NCBI GenBank assembly: GCA_964503275.1
Contig: CAZCZO010000005.1
Span: forward strand, 101,483-165,482
DNA: 64,000 nt
Direction of reading: 5' to 3'
Source of the DNA: DASRAP01 sp964503275
GTDB lineage: Bacteria > Gemmatimonadota > Gemmatimonadetes > Gemmatimonadales > Gemmatimonadaceae
The position numbers and the translations under genes are program-made. Under the pieces are notes generated by a model, which was given only the letters and a program-made list of their open reading frames with translations, had not been told where the DNA came from and searched no databases. Below, piece by piece: positions 43,373 through 53,975 of the stretch; the first letter of the stretch is position 1, and every line of letters begins with the position of its first letter.

Positions 43373-46300
43373 CGTGCTTCCACCTTCCTGAGAGTGAAAC
43401 GGACCGCGAGGCCATCCAGGTCCGTCGCCACAGCATCCGACGCCGCAACGTCGCCGCCTACGAGTACCACTTCGGCCAACACTTCGTTCGCGATCCACGC
43501 CTGCTGCTGCGTGACCGCCCCCTCCACCTCGGGATCCCCCGAGACCACCAGCGCGATGCGGTCGCTGACCGCCAGCCCACGCTCCTTCCGGGTGCGCTGC
43601 ACCTTGCTGACGAACTCGCGCGCGAGCCCCTCCGCGCGGAGCTGCGGCGTCACGGTGGGATCGATGGCGGCGAAGCGTGCGCCGTCCTGCGCCACCACGA
43701 GCGTCCCGGCAGCGCGGCGTTCGATGAGCACGTCCTCGAGGAGCACGTCGGCCGTGACGCCACCGACGGTCACCGCGATCGCTCCCCCCGACTCGATGGC
43801 CAGCAGGGCGGCGCTGTCGAGCGCCGCCACTGCGGCCGCCGCGTCCTTCGTCGCACTCCCGAACTTCTTGCCCAGCGTGCGGAAGTTCGCCTTGCCGGTG
43901 AGCGTCACCAACGCGTCGCCCGACGTCGCGAACTCCACCGTCTTCACGTTCAGCTCCGACGCCAGCAGCGGCACGAGGGCCTCGAGCGCGCCCGCGTCGA
44001 CCCCGATCGCGACACCCACCAGGCGACCCAGCGGCTGCCGCACCTTGATCCCCGCCGTCTCACGCGCCGCACGCCCGAGACGCGCCAACGTGCGGATCTC
44101 CTGCATCGCCGCCTCGAGCACCACCTCGCGCGGGGTCGGCTCCGCGCGCACATACGCCGCAAGGTGCACCGACGTCCCCGTCAGCGCCCGGTGGATCACG
44201 TCGCTGAGGAACGGCGCGAAGGGCGCGAGCAGCCGGCTCGTCACCGCGAGACACTCGTGCAGCGTCGCGAAGGCGGCACGGCTGTCGGGGGTCGCGACAT
44301 CGTAGAACCGCGCGCGATTCACGCGCACATACCAGTTCGACAGGTCGTCGGTCACGAAGCCCATCACCACGCGGGCCGCCGCCGTCGGGTCCAGCGCGGT
44401 CAACAAGCGATCCGCCTCGGCCTCCACCGCCGAGAGCCGCGAGAGCACCCAGCGGTCGATGGCCGGCCGCTCGGGCACGGCCGGGTCGTCCGCCGATGGG
44501 GCCCATCCGAAGTTCGCATACTGCGCGAAGATCCCGCTGTAGGTGTTCTTCAGCGTGACGAGGAAGCGCCCCGCGCCATCGCGGATCTGCTGCTCATCGA
44601 AGTTGCGCGGCAGGTGCACCTGCGCCGACGACACCAGGAACAGCCGCACGGCATCGGCGCCGTGTCGCGCCATCACCTGCCACGGATCCACCGCGTTGCC
44701 GCGGCTCTTCGACATCTTGAGCCCCTGGGCATCGCGCACCAGATCGTTCACGATCACCGAGCGATACGGCGCTGCGCCGGTGTCGCCGTTGTTCGGCAAC
44801 GCATCGCCGAGGCCCGTGGCGATCGCCAGCAACGAGTAGAACCACCCGCGCGTCTGGTCCACCCCTTCGGCGATGAAGTCGCCGGGGAACTGCGCCGCCA
44901 CGGTGTCGCGATGCTCGAACGGATAATGCCACTGCGCGAAGGGCATCGACCCGGAGTCGAACCAGGTGTCGATGACCTCGCTCACGCGGCGCATGGTCCC
45001 GGTCCCCGAGGGCGCGGGCCACGTGAACGCGTCGATCCCCGGTTTGTGCGGATCGAACGCCGCGTCGAACGTCACCCCCGACTTCGCGGCGAGTTCGGCG
45101 TACGACCCGATCACCTCGATCTCGTCGGGGTCCCGATCGTTCACCCACACGGGCAACGGCGTGCCCCAGTACCGGTCGCGCGAGATCGCCCAGTCGACGT
45201 TGTTCACCAGCCACTCGCCGAAGCGCCCCGCCCCGATCTCGGGCGGATGCCAGTCCACCTGCGCGTTGCGCGCCAGCATGCGCTCCTTGAGCGCCGTCGT
45301 GCGGATGAACCACGACGTGCGCGCGTAGTACAGCAGCGGCGTGCCGCAGCGCCAGCAGTGCGGATAGGCATGCGTGAAGCGCGTGGCCTTCCACAGCACG
45401 TCGCGCCGTTGCAGCTCGGCGATGATGTCGTCATCGGCCGCCTTCACGAAGCGCCCACCGACCACCGGCAACGATTCGGGGAAGCGTCCCTGCGCATCCA
45501 CCGGTTGCACGAAGGCCAATCCATGGCGCTGCCCCGCCGCGTAGTCGTCGGCGCCGAAGGCCGGCGAGAGGTGCACGATCCCCGAGCCGTCGTCCGCTGA
45601 GACGAACTCCTCGCCGACGATCACCTGCCGCTCACCGGCGTCGGGGAATGTCACCCAGTCCAGCGGCCGCTGATACCGTGCCCCGACCAACTCGCTGCCG
45701 CGCCGGCGTGCGACCACCGTCCAGCGCTCCGTCCAGCCCTCGCCGAGCACCGCCGCACAGCGGGCCTCCGCCAGCAGCAGCGTCCACTCGGGACGACCGA
45801 CCTTGTGCACCTCGAGGTACTCGAGCTCCGGGTGCACCGCGAGCGCAGTGTTCGACACCAACGTCCACGGCGTGGTCGTCCACACCAGGATGCGCCGCCG
45901 CACGCCCGCCGGATGCTCGTCCAGATCGAGCGCGACGTACACCGAGGGGTCCTCGACGTCCTCGTAGCCCTGCGCCACCTCGTGGCTCGACAACGCCGTG
46001 CCGCACCGCGCACAGTACGGCAGGATCTTGTGTCCGCGGAAGAGCAGGTCCTTGTCGTACAGCGTGCGCAGCGCCCACCACACGCTCTCGACATAGTCGT
46101 TCGAGAACGTGACGTAGGGCTGCGCATAGTCCAGCCAATAGGCCATGCGCGCCGACAAGCGCTCCCACTCTTCGCGATACGTGAAGACACTCTCGCGGCA
46201 GCGCTGGTTGAAGGTCGCCACGCCGAGGCGCTCGATGTCCTGCTTGCCGCTGATGCCCAGCTGCTTCTCGACCTCGATCTCGACCGGCAGCCCATGCGTG

Positions 46301-46572
46301 TCCCACCCGGCCTTGCGGGGGACGTGATACCCCTGCATCGCGCGGTGACGACACACGAGGTCTTTGATGGTCCGCGCGAACACATGATGGATGCCCGGAC
46401 GCCCGTTCGCCGTCGGCGGGCCCTCGAAGAACACGAAGGGGCGCCCGCCGGCCCGCGCGGCCTGCGCCGTCTCGAACAGGCGCTCGGCGTCCCAGCGCGC
46501 CAGCTGTGCCTCTTCCATCGCGGCGGGCGGCGCGTCGGCCGGCAGCAGCGGATATCGCATCGTCTCACTCAC
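43369..46572 (-). CDS. ileS: Isoleucyl-tRNA synthetase, long (IleS2-like) type
   Basis: IleRS charges tRNA-Ile. The 1067-residue protein is longer than the usual 930-940 residue type 1 enzyme. It has the class I HIGH-like NGRPGIHHVFART, KMSKS in LKMSKSRGNAVDP, and cysteine pairs in YCARCGT and CWRCGT. The opening FFEGPPTANGRPGIHH and YHVPRKAGWDTHGLPVEIEVEK resemble the eukaryote-like type 2 enzymes that often resist mupirocin. GTG 46572 overlaps the nucleoside phosphorylase gene by GTGA. Confidence 0.96.
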   Translation of the reverse strand: MSETMRYPLLPADAPPAAMEEAQLARWDAERLFETAQAARAGGRPFVFFEGPPTANGRPGIHHVFARTIKDLVCRHRAMQGYHVPRKAGWDTHGLPVEIEVEKQLGISGKQDIERLGVATFNQRCRESVFTYREEWERLSARMAYWLDYAQPYVTFSNDYVESVWWALRTLYDKDLLFRGHKILPYCARCGTALSSHEVAQGYEDVEDPSVYVALDLDEHPAGVRRRILVWTTTPWTLVSNTALAVHPELEYLEVHKVGRPEWTLLLAEARCAAVLGEGWTERWTVVARRRGSELVGARYQRPLDWVTFPDAGERQVIVGEEFVSADDGSGIVHLSPAFGADDYAAGQRHGLAFVQPVDAQGRFPESLPVVGGRFVKAADDDIIAELQRRDVLWKATRFTHAYPHCWRCGTPLLYYARTSWFIRTTALKERMLARNAQVDWHPPEIGAGRFGEWLVNNVDWAISRDRYWGTPLPVWVNDRDPDEIEVIGSYAELAAKSGVTFDAAFDPHKPGIDAFTWPAPSGTGTMRRVSEVIDTWFDSGSMPFAQWHYPFEHRDTVAAQFPGDFIAEGVDQTRGWFYSLLAIATGLGDALPNNGDTGAAPYRSVIVNDLVRDAQGLKMSKSRGNAVDPWQVMARHGADAVRLFLVSSAQVHLPRNFDEQQIRDGAGRFLVTLKNTYSGIFAQYANFGWAPSADDPAVPERPAIDRWVLSRLSAVEAEADRLLTALDPTAAARVVMGFVTDDLSNWYVRVNRARFYDVATPDSRAAFATLHECLAVTSRLLAPFAPFLSDVIHRALTGTSVHLAAYVRAEPTPREVVLEAAMQEIRTLARLGRAARETAGIKVRQPLGRLVGVAIGVDAGALEALVPLLASELNVKTVEFATSGDALVTLTGKANFRTLGKKFGSATKDAAAAVAALDSAALLAIESGGAIAVTVGGVTADVLLEDVLIERRAAGTLVVAQDGARFAAIDPTVTPQLRAEGLAREFVSKVQRTRKERGLAVSDRIALVVSGDPEVEGAVTQQQAWIANEVLAEVVLVGGDVAASDAVATDLDGLAVRFTLRKVEAR

Positions 46573-47411
46573 AGTGCACGCTCCAGGACCCCCCGCACGA
46601 TCATCCCCAAGGCGGGCTCCGCCGCCGTCGCGACGGCCACCACCGACGCCAAGGTCACCGGCTCCAACGCATCGGGCAGGCAGCGGTCCGTGATGATCGA
46701 GAGCCCCAACACCCGCATCCCCACATGCCGCGCCACGATCACCTCCGGGACCGTCGACATCCCGACCACGTCCGCGCCCAGCAGCCGCAGCATGCGGTAC
46801 TCGGCGCGCGTCTCGAGACAGGGACCCGTCACCGCCACATACACGCCCTCGCGCAACGTCACCCCGGCCGCGAGCGCCACGGCACGCGCGGCCGCACGCA
46901 GCGCCACATCGTAGGGGTCCGACATGTCGGGGAAGCGCGGTCCTGCCGCGTCGTCGTTCGCACCGATCAGCGGATTGTCGCCCTGCAGATTGATGTGGTC
47001 GGCGATCAGCATCACATCGCCGAGCGCCCACAACGGGTGCATGCCCCCACTGGCGTTCGACACGATCAGGATGGGCGCACCCAACGCGTGCATCACGCGC
47101 ACCGGGAACGTGACCTCCTGCAGCGAATAGCCCTCGTAGCGATGGAAGCGCCCCTGCATCGCCACGACGCGGCGGCCCGCCAAGGTGCCGAGGAGCAGGC
47201 GTCCGTCGTGCGACTCCACCGTGGACAGCGGGAACCCGGGGATCGCGTCGTAGGGGATGCTCACGGCGTCGGTGATCTCCGCGGCCAGCGCGCCCAACCC
47301 GGTGCCGAGGATCAGGGCGGCCTCGGGCACCAGCTGGCTCCGGGCACGGATCGCCGCGACCGCCAGGGCGATCGCCTCGCGCTGCTCGACGACCGCCGCC
47401 GCCCCGCGCAT
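46569..47411 (-). CDS. punA: Purine nucleoside phosphorylase (trimeric type)
   Basis: This enzyme splits inosine and guanosine into base and ribose-1-phosphate for purine salvage. The 280-residue size and motifs fit the trimeric PNP/MTAP family: ILGTGLGALA near the N-terminus, GRFHRYEGYS, SNASGGMHPLWALGDVMLIADHIN, and VGMSTVPEVIVARH. ATG 47411 lies two bases after the divIVA stop. It overlaps ileS. Confidence 0.92.
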   Translation of the reverse strand: MRGAAAVVEQREAIALAVAAIRARSQLVPEAALILGTGLGALAAEITDAVSIPYDAIPGFPLSTVESHDGRLLLGTLAGRRVVAMQGRFHRYEGYSLQEVTFPVRVMHALGAPILIVSNASGGMHPLWALGDVMLIADHINLQGDNPLIGANDDAAGPRFPDMSDPYDVALRAAARAVALAAGVTLREGVYVAVTGPCLETRAEYRMLRLLGADVVGMSTVPEVIVARHVGMRVLGLSIITDRCLPDALEPVTLASVVAVATAAEPALGMIVRGVLERAL

Positions 47412-47413
47412 GC

Positions 47414-48127
47414 TCACTCGTCCACCGAGGGATCGAGCCACGATGGGCCCGAGCTGCGCGTGGGCGACGGTGCGGGCGCGGCGACCTCGGCGGGCGACCC
47501 GGGGGTGGCGGACGACGGCGCCGCGGACCCAAGCGTTGGTGGCGACACGGGCACGGCCGCAACGGACGGCGCGGCCACGGCCGCCGGCGGCGCCGACGCG
47601 ACCGCCGGCGCCGGCGCGACCGCCGGCGACTCACGCTCCACGCGCTCGCCCGACACACCCGGCGTCGCCTGCTCGGCCGCGTCGAGCTCCAGCAACTGCC
47701 GCGACAGCAACGCCCGCATCTGCGCGATGGACGAGCGGCGCGTGCGCTCCAGTGCATCGCACTCCGCATGCAAGCGACGCACCTCGGCGCGCGCCTCATC
47801 GATCACCCGGTCCGCGTCGGCACGCGCCTCGCGGAGCAGCAGCTGGGCTTCGCGCTCAGCCTGCTCCCGGATCTCGCCCCGCAGCTGCTGCGCCGACACC
47901 AGCGCCTCGTTCAAGGCCTTGTCGCGCTCCCGGAACGCTCGGAGCTGCTCGTGGAAGCTGCGCGCCTTGGCCTCCAGCTCCTGGTTCACCCGCGCGAGGC
48001 GCTCCAGCTCCTCCGCCACCTGGTCGCGGAACTGATCCACACGGGCGCGGTCGTAGCCACGCAGCGCCGACCCGAAGTCGAAGCGCCGCACATCGACCGG
48101 CGTGAGATGGAAGGACTCGTCGTGCAT
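47414..48127 (-). CDS. DivIVA-domain protein
   Basis: DivIVA proteins sense negative membrane curvature and mark poles and septa. The 237-residue product begins LTPVDVRRFDFGSALRGYDRARV, the family's membrane-binding head, followed by a long coiled coil (about 30-155) and a Pro/Ala-rich tail ending SWLDPSVDE. ATG 48127 overlaps the yggS stop by one base. It may connect pole marking to the MglA module in the same transcript direction. Confidence 0.9.
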   Translation of the reverse strand: MHDESFHLTPVDVRRFDFGSALRGYDRARVDQFRDQVAEELERLARVNQELEAKARSFHEQLRAFRERDKALNEALVSAQQLRGEIREQAEREAQLLLREARADADRVIDEARAEVRRLHAECDALERTRRSSIAQMRALLSRQLLELDAAEQATPGVSGERVERESPAVAPAPAVASAPPAAVAAPSVAAVPVSPPTLGSAAPSSATPGSPAEVAAPAPSPTRSSGPSWLDPSVDE

Positions 48128-48807
48128 CAGTCTCGCGCTCCGAACAGTGTGGTGCCCAGGCGGACCAGGGTGGCCCCCTCCTCGACGGCGATCTCGTAGT
48201 CCTGCGACATCCCCATCGACAGCGCCTCCGCGGGATGTCCTGCGTCCCGGAGGATCGTCCGCGCCGCCCGCGCACCACCGAAGCAGGCACGCAGCGTCGC
48301 CTCGGGCGCGTCGAACGGCGCCATCGTCATCACGCCATCCACCCGCAGTCCCGGCAGCTGACGCAGCCGCGCCGCCTCGGCCGGCAACTCCCGCAGCGAC
48401 CAGCCCCCCTTGCTCGCCTCACCACTCACGTTGACCTGCACCAACACCGGCATGACCCGCCCCGCCCCACGCGCCCACGCGTCGATCGCGTCGGCGAGTC
48501 GGCCACTGTCGAGCGCGTGGAACACCGCGAACGAACCCAGTGCCTTCACCTTGTTGCGCTGCAGGTGCCCGATGAGATGCCAGCGCACCGGCTCCGTCAC
48601 CTCCGCCTGCTTGCCGACGGCCTCCTGCACCTTGTTCTCCGCGACATCCCGCACGCCGGCGGCATACGCGGCACGCACCGCGTCGGCCCCGAAGGTCTTC
48701 GTGACGGCGCACAACGTGACCACCTGCGCATGCCCTCCACGACGGACCGCCGCGGCGATCCGCTCGCGGACCTCGGTCACGCGGTCCGCGAGGTCGGGAA
48801 AAGGCAT
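48127..48807 (-). CDS. yggS: Pyridoxal phosphate homeostasis protein (YggS/PLPBP)
   Basis: This conserved PLP-binding protein buffers free PLP. The 226-residue TIM-barrel protein has the PLP lysine in VTLCAVTKTF, then ENKVQEA, HLIGHLQRNK, GMSQDYEIAVEEGATLVRLGTTLFG. The start is ATG 48807. It is a frequent neighbour of division genes; divIVA follows here. Its own promoter would have to lie within the 70-bp gap after ftsH, which also holds the ftsH terminator. Confidence 0.95.
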   Translation of the reverse strand: MPFPDLADRVTEVRERIAAAVRRGGHAQVVTLCAVTKTFGADAVRAAYAAGVRDVAENKVQEAVGKQAEVTEPVRWHLIGHLQRNKVKALGSFAVFHALDSGRLADAIDAWARGAGRVMPVLVQVNVSGEASKGGWSLRELPAEAARLRQLPGLRVDGVMTMAPFDAPEATLRACFGGARAARTILRDAGHPAEALSMGMSQDYEIAVEEGATLVRLGTTLFGARD

Positions 48808-48811
48808 AGCG

Positions 48812-48856
48812 TCAAAAAATAACCGGCGCCGCCTGTCGCGAACAAGCGGCGCCGGT
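48812..48856 (-). terminator. Intrinsic terminator of ftsH
   Basis: An 11-bp GC-rich stem (48822-48832 with 48846-48856), a 13-nt loop, and on the minus strand the run TTATTTTTTG directly after. This is a classic Rho-independent terminator for ftsH. The tail ends only about 5 nt before the yggS start. Confidence 0.9.
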
Positions 48857-48876
48857 CGGACGGTGACGCCCTCGCC

Positions 48877-50853
<1,977 letters not shown>

Positions 50854-50904
50854 TCGTGAAAGATACCCCCTCGTCAGGTGCTCCGGCAGGTCGCCGGGGC
50901 ACGA

Positions 50905-51879
50905 TCACTCATCATCGGCCGGCGGCGCCGTCAGCGACACCACGCGTGGTCCGGCACGCAGCGCGAACGCCGCTGCATACCGCCGCAGCTCGTGCCCACC
51001 CGCCAACGGCACCCACGCCCCGACCATCCCCTGGAGTGTAAACGCGGCGGCGCGTTCGGTTCCCCGCCGGTCGAGCACCACACCCACGCGAGCCGCCAGC
51101 GCCGGCCAGACGTGCCGCAACGCCTCCAGGGGCATCGCCCGCAGCACGCTGGCGTCGGCGAAGACCTCGCGCCCCTCCACGCGTGGGCGCGCGGTCGACG
51201 CCAACTCCTCCACATCCTCCCGCCATAACGCTGAGCGCCGGGCCAGCGCCAGGAGTTCCGCCGCGAAGCCTGGGTGCTGTCGCTCGAACGCCGGCAGATG
51301 ATCGAGACGGACGCGGTTCCGCAGGGGCTGCCGCGAGCGATTACTCGGGTCCTCCAGGAACGGGACCCCGTGCAACGCGGCGTACTCCGCCACGGCCGCG
51401 CGCGTGAGCCCCAGCAGCGGACGCGCGACATCGCTCACGGCGTAGAGGCCCGCCAGGCCGCGGACGCCACTGCCACGCAGCAGGCGCATGAACACGGTCT
51501 CGACCTGATCGTCCTGCGTGTGCGCGGTCGCGACGCGAGCGTCGTGCTGCTCGGCGACGGCGTGGAGGAAATCCCATCGGGCGGCGCGCCACACGGCCTC
51601 GGTGCGCCGCAAGCCCTGCCCGTAGCCGACCTCGAGCGGGATCCCCAGCGACTGAGCGGACACTTCCACCAGCTCGACCGCCGCACGCGCGGCCGCCCCG
51701 GTCCCGTGGTCGAAGGTCGCGACCGCACAGAGCTCGGGTCGGCGCCACCGGGCGACGGCGTCGAGCAGGACCATCGAGTCGCGGCCGCCCGAGACGGCCA
51801 GTACCACCCGGTCCCCCCGCACGATCGACGCGCGCACGGCCGTGCGCAGGGCCGACGCAGACTTGGCACGATCCCCCAT
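50905..51879 (-). CDS. tilS: tRNA(Ile)-lysidine synthetase TilS
   Basis: TilS converts C34 of tRNA-Ile(CAU) to lysidine so that it reads AUA. The 324-residue protein has the N-type ATP pyrophosphatase loop SGGRDS at 30-35, then ATAHTQDDQVETVFMRLLRGSGVRGL, and a short C-terminal region. ATG 51879 is the conserved start. It lies 51 bp upstream of ftsH, and tilS-ftsH is a well-conserved pair. The gap to the divergent gene at 51961 must hold promoters for both. Confidence 0.94.
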   Translation of the reverse strand: MGDRAKSASALRTAVRASIVRGDRVVLAVSGGRDSMVLLDAVARWRRPELCAVATFDHGTGAAARAAVELVEVSAQSLGIPLEVGYGQGLRRTEAVWRAARWDFLHAVAEQHDARVATAHTQDDQVETVFMRLLRGSGVRGLAGLYAVSDVARPLLGLTRAAVAEYAALHGVPFLEDPSNRSRQPLRNRVRLDHLPAFERQHPGFAAELLALARRSALWREDVEELASTARPRVEGREVFADASVLRAMPLEALRHVWPALAARVGVVLDRRGTERAAAFTLQGMVGAWVPLAGGHELRRYAAAFALRAGPRVVSLTAPPADDE

Positions 51880-51960
51880 GGTCGCTACGTTACAGGGCAG
51901 TCCGCTGGAATGCGAGCATCGCGTCCGGCCTCTCCTCTGCACTTTCGCCCGAACTCAGTC

Positions 51961-52140
51961 ATGGAAGCGAACGGCGTGCTCGGCACCCTCTGGGCCAGTC
52001 TCGGTCTTGGCGGCTACTACGCGGCCCTCACGTGGATCAACATCCTGCTGGGCATCTTCCTGACGCCGCTGTTCGCCCTGCCGGCGACCTGGCTGATGGA
52101 CAAGGGCAAGCGCACCGAGACCATCGAGTACCAGCAGTAG
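51961..52140 (+). CDS. Small membrane protein, 59 residues
   Basis: A 59-residue protein of unknown function. After MEANGVLGTLWASLGLGGYYAAL comes a long hydrophobic stretch (about 18-46, with INILLGIFLTPLFALPATWLM) and a charged C-terminus, KGKRTETIEYQQ. One or two membrane helices are possible. It is divergent from tilS and followed by a strong hairpin, so it seems to be a free-standing transcript. No clear Shine-Dalgarno is seen. Confidence 0.65.
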   Translation: MEANGVLGTLWASLGLGGYYAALTWINILLGIFLTPLFALPATWLMDKGKRTETIEYQQ

Positions 52141-52170
52141 CGCGGCGCCACCCGGCGCGGCGCGGCGCGA

Positions 52171-52200
52171 CGGGGCGGCCTCTCCAACGAGGCCGCCCCG
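52171..52200 (+). terminator. Hairpin after 59-residue gene
   Basis: A perfect 12-bp GC-rich stem (52171-52182 with 52189-52200) with a 6-nt loop (TCCAAC), followed by TTCC. It lies between the small gene and lemA, and probably stops transcription before the lemA promoter. Confidence 0.7.
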
Positions 52201-52241
52201 TTCCATATTGTAGGGCACTCCTCCTTCCACCGGACCCGCCG

Positions 52242-52829
52242 ATGCCCGCCCTTGTGCTGCTCCTCGTAGTCGCTGCGGCAATCCTCTTCTGGTTCATCGG
52301 CGCGTACAACGCGCTCATCGCCCTCAAGAACCAGACCCTCAACGCCTGGAAGCAGATCGACGTGCAGCTCAAACGGCGGCACGACCTGATCCCCAACCTC
52401 ATCGAGACGGCGAAGGGGGCCATGACCTTCGAGCGCGAGACGCTCGAGGCCGTGATCGCGGCGCGGAACAGCGCCATTCGCGCCATCGCGGGCGCCGATC
52501 CGCAGCACGTCGCCGCCGCGGCCGCCGCCGAGGGACAATTGAGCGGGGCCCTCGGTCGCCTGATGGCGGTCGTCGAGGCCTACCCCGACCTCAAGGCCAC
52601 CGGGAATCTGCGCGCACTCCAGGAAGAGCTCGCCTCGACCGAGAACAAGATCGCGTTCTCGCGGCAGGCCTACAACGACACGGCGACACACTACAACACC
52701 AAGCAGCAGCAGTTCCCCACCAACCTGGTGGCGCCATGGGCCAAGGCCCAGCCCGCAGAGCTGTGGGAGATCGAGGACCCGACCGAGCGCGCCGTGCCGA
52801 AGGTCGATTTCGGCTCGGGTAGCGCCTGA
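52242..52829 (+). CDS. lemA: LemA family protein
   Basis: LemA proteins are membrane-anchored coiled coils of uncertain role. The 195-residue product has one N-terminal helix (about 4-20), then NALIALKNQTLNAWKQIDVQLKRR and HDLIPNLIETAKG, the family signature, and a C-terminal part with YNDTATHYNTK. It lies 28 bp before an HtpX-like protease, a pairing often seen. Confidence 0.95.
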   Translation: MPALVLLLVVAAAILFWFIGAYNALIALKNQTLNAWKQIDVQLKRRHDLIPNLIETAKGAMTFERETLEAVIAARNSAIRAIAGADPQHVAAAAAAEGQLSGALGRLMAVVEAYPDLKATGNLRALQEELASTENKIAFSRQAYNDTATHYNTKQQQFPTNLVAPWAKAQPAELWEIEDPTERAVPKVDFGSGSA

Positions 52830-52857
52830 CGCCGGCCGCAGTCCACGCCGCGGCACC

Positions 52858-53919
52858 GTGTCGGACTTCGAGCAGACCAACCTCTTCGCGCAGCAGGACG
52901 CCAACCGGCGACGCTCGCGCTGGGTGGTCACGCTGTTCATGGCCTTCTTCTTCTGGCTCGGCTTCGGCGCGGACCTGCTGCTGTGGATGGCCAGCGAACG
53001 CCCCGACGCGGCGCTGGCCTGGACCCCGCGCGTTCCGCTGCTGGGGATCGCGCTCACCCTGATCGCCGCCGGCATGGTGATCTTCGTCCGTCGCAACGGG
53101 GCCGAGCGCGTGCTCTGGTCGGCGGGCGCTTGGCAGCTGCTGCACCCTGAGGGTGAGGACCAGGTGCGCTACGTCAACGTCGTCGAAGAGATGGTGATCG
53201 CGGCGTCCCTGCCCATGCCGACGCTGTGGATCATCGAGGATCCCGACCCCAATGCCTTCGCCACTGGCCTGACCCCCGAGCGCTCACATGTCGCGGTGAC
53301 CACCGGGCTCCTGCGCACGCTCGACCGCGACGAACTCCAGGGCGTGATCGCGCACGAGCTGGGCCACATCAAGAGTCTCGACACGCAGCTCATGACCCTG
53401 CTCGCCGCGCTCGTCGGCGCCGTCCTGTTGATGCGAGACGGGATCGGGCGGATGCTGCGGAGCGGGCTCCGCTTCGGTTCGCGCGGCGGCGGCGGCGCGG
53501 GCCGCAGCTCGGGCCGGGGCGGCAAGGGGGCTGGCCCCGTCCTCATCGTGCTCGGCGTGATCTGGGTGCTCTCGTGGATGCTGGCACCGCTGGTGCTCCA
53601 GCTCCTGTCGATGTGGGTGAGCCGGCAACGGGAGTACCTCGCCGACGCCATGGCCGCCCAGTTCACCCGCAACCCGCTGGCCCTGGCCTCAGCGCTGTCG
53701 AAGGTGCATCAGGCCCACACCCCGACCACGAGCATCAAGGCGGGCGTCGCGCACTTGTGCATCACGGACCCGCTGGGTCGGCGCCTCGATGAACGCGAAG
53801 GGGCCTTCGCCGACCTCTTCGCCACGCACCCTCCCATGGCGGTCCGCATCTCTCGGCTTCGGGCGATGGGCTTCCAGCAGCAGAAGCGCGACGGCGTCTT
53901 TCCCGCGACGGCGAGCTGA
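52858..53919 (+). CDS. htpX: M48 (HtpX-like) membrane zinc protease
   Basis: An M48 family peptidase in the inner membrane. The 353-residue protein has hydrophobic segments near 22-44, 60-77, 180-195 and 225-250. The zinc motif HELGH is at 166-170, and the third ligand glutamate is in REYLADAMA. The family degrades misfolded membrane proteins and overlaps in function with FtsH. The GTG start at 52858 follows lemA, so they are probably one operon. It is larger than E. coli HtpX (293), so orthology is uncertain. Confidence 0.88.
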   Translation: MSDFEQTNLFAQQDANRRRSRWVVTLFMAFFFWLGFGADLLLWMASERPDAALAWTPRVPLLGIALTLIAAGMVIFVRRNGAERVLWSAGAWQLLHPEGEDQVRYVNVVEEMVIAASLPMPTLWIIEDPDPNAFATGLTPERSHVAVTTGLLRTLDRDELQGVIAHELGHIKSLDTQLMTLLAALVGAVLLMRDGIGRMLRSGLRFGSRGGGGAGRSSGRGGKGAGPVLIVLGVIWVLSWMLAPLVLQLLSMWVSRQREYLADAMAAQFTRNPLALASALSKVHQAHTPTTSIKAGVAHLCITDPLGRRLDEREGAFADLFATHPPMAVRISRLRAMGFQQQKRDGVFPATAS

Positions 53920-53958
53920 GCAGGGTCCTCGACGGGGGGTATTCGCCCACCCCGCGAC

Positions 53959-53974
53959 GGCGGGCCGACCCGCC
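53959..53974. terminator. Short GC hairpin between convergent genes
   Basis: A 6-bp stem (53959-53964 with 53969-53974) and 4-nt loop lie between the convergent htpX-like and response-regulator genes. Without a U tract the call is tentative. Confidence 0.3.
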
Positions 53975-53975
53975 C

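Noticed and set aside
46560..46580. T-box leader for ileS
   Set aside because: The gene overlaps the preceding coding sequence, so no leader exists at this place.
46573..47799. N-terminal extension of ileS
   Set aside because: The frame stays open to 47799 but is Arg-rich and covers the nucleoside phosphorylase gene; the GTG at 46572 fits the family and the GTGA overlap.
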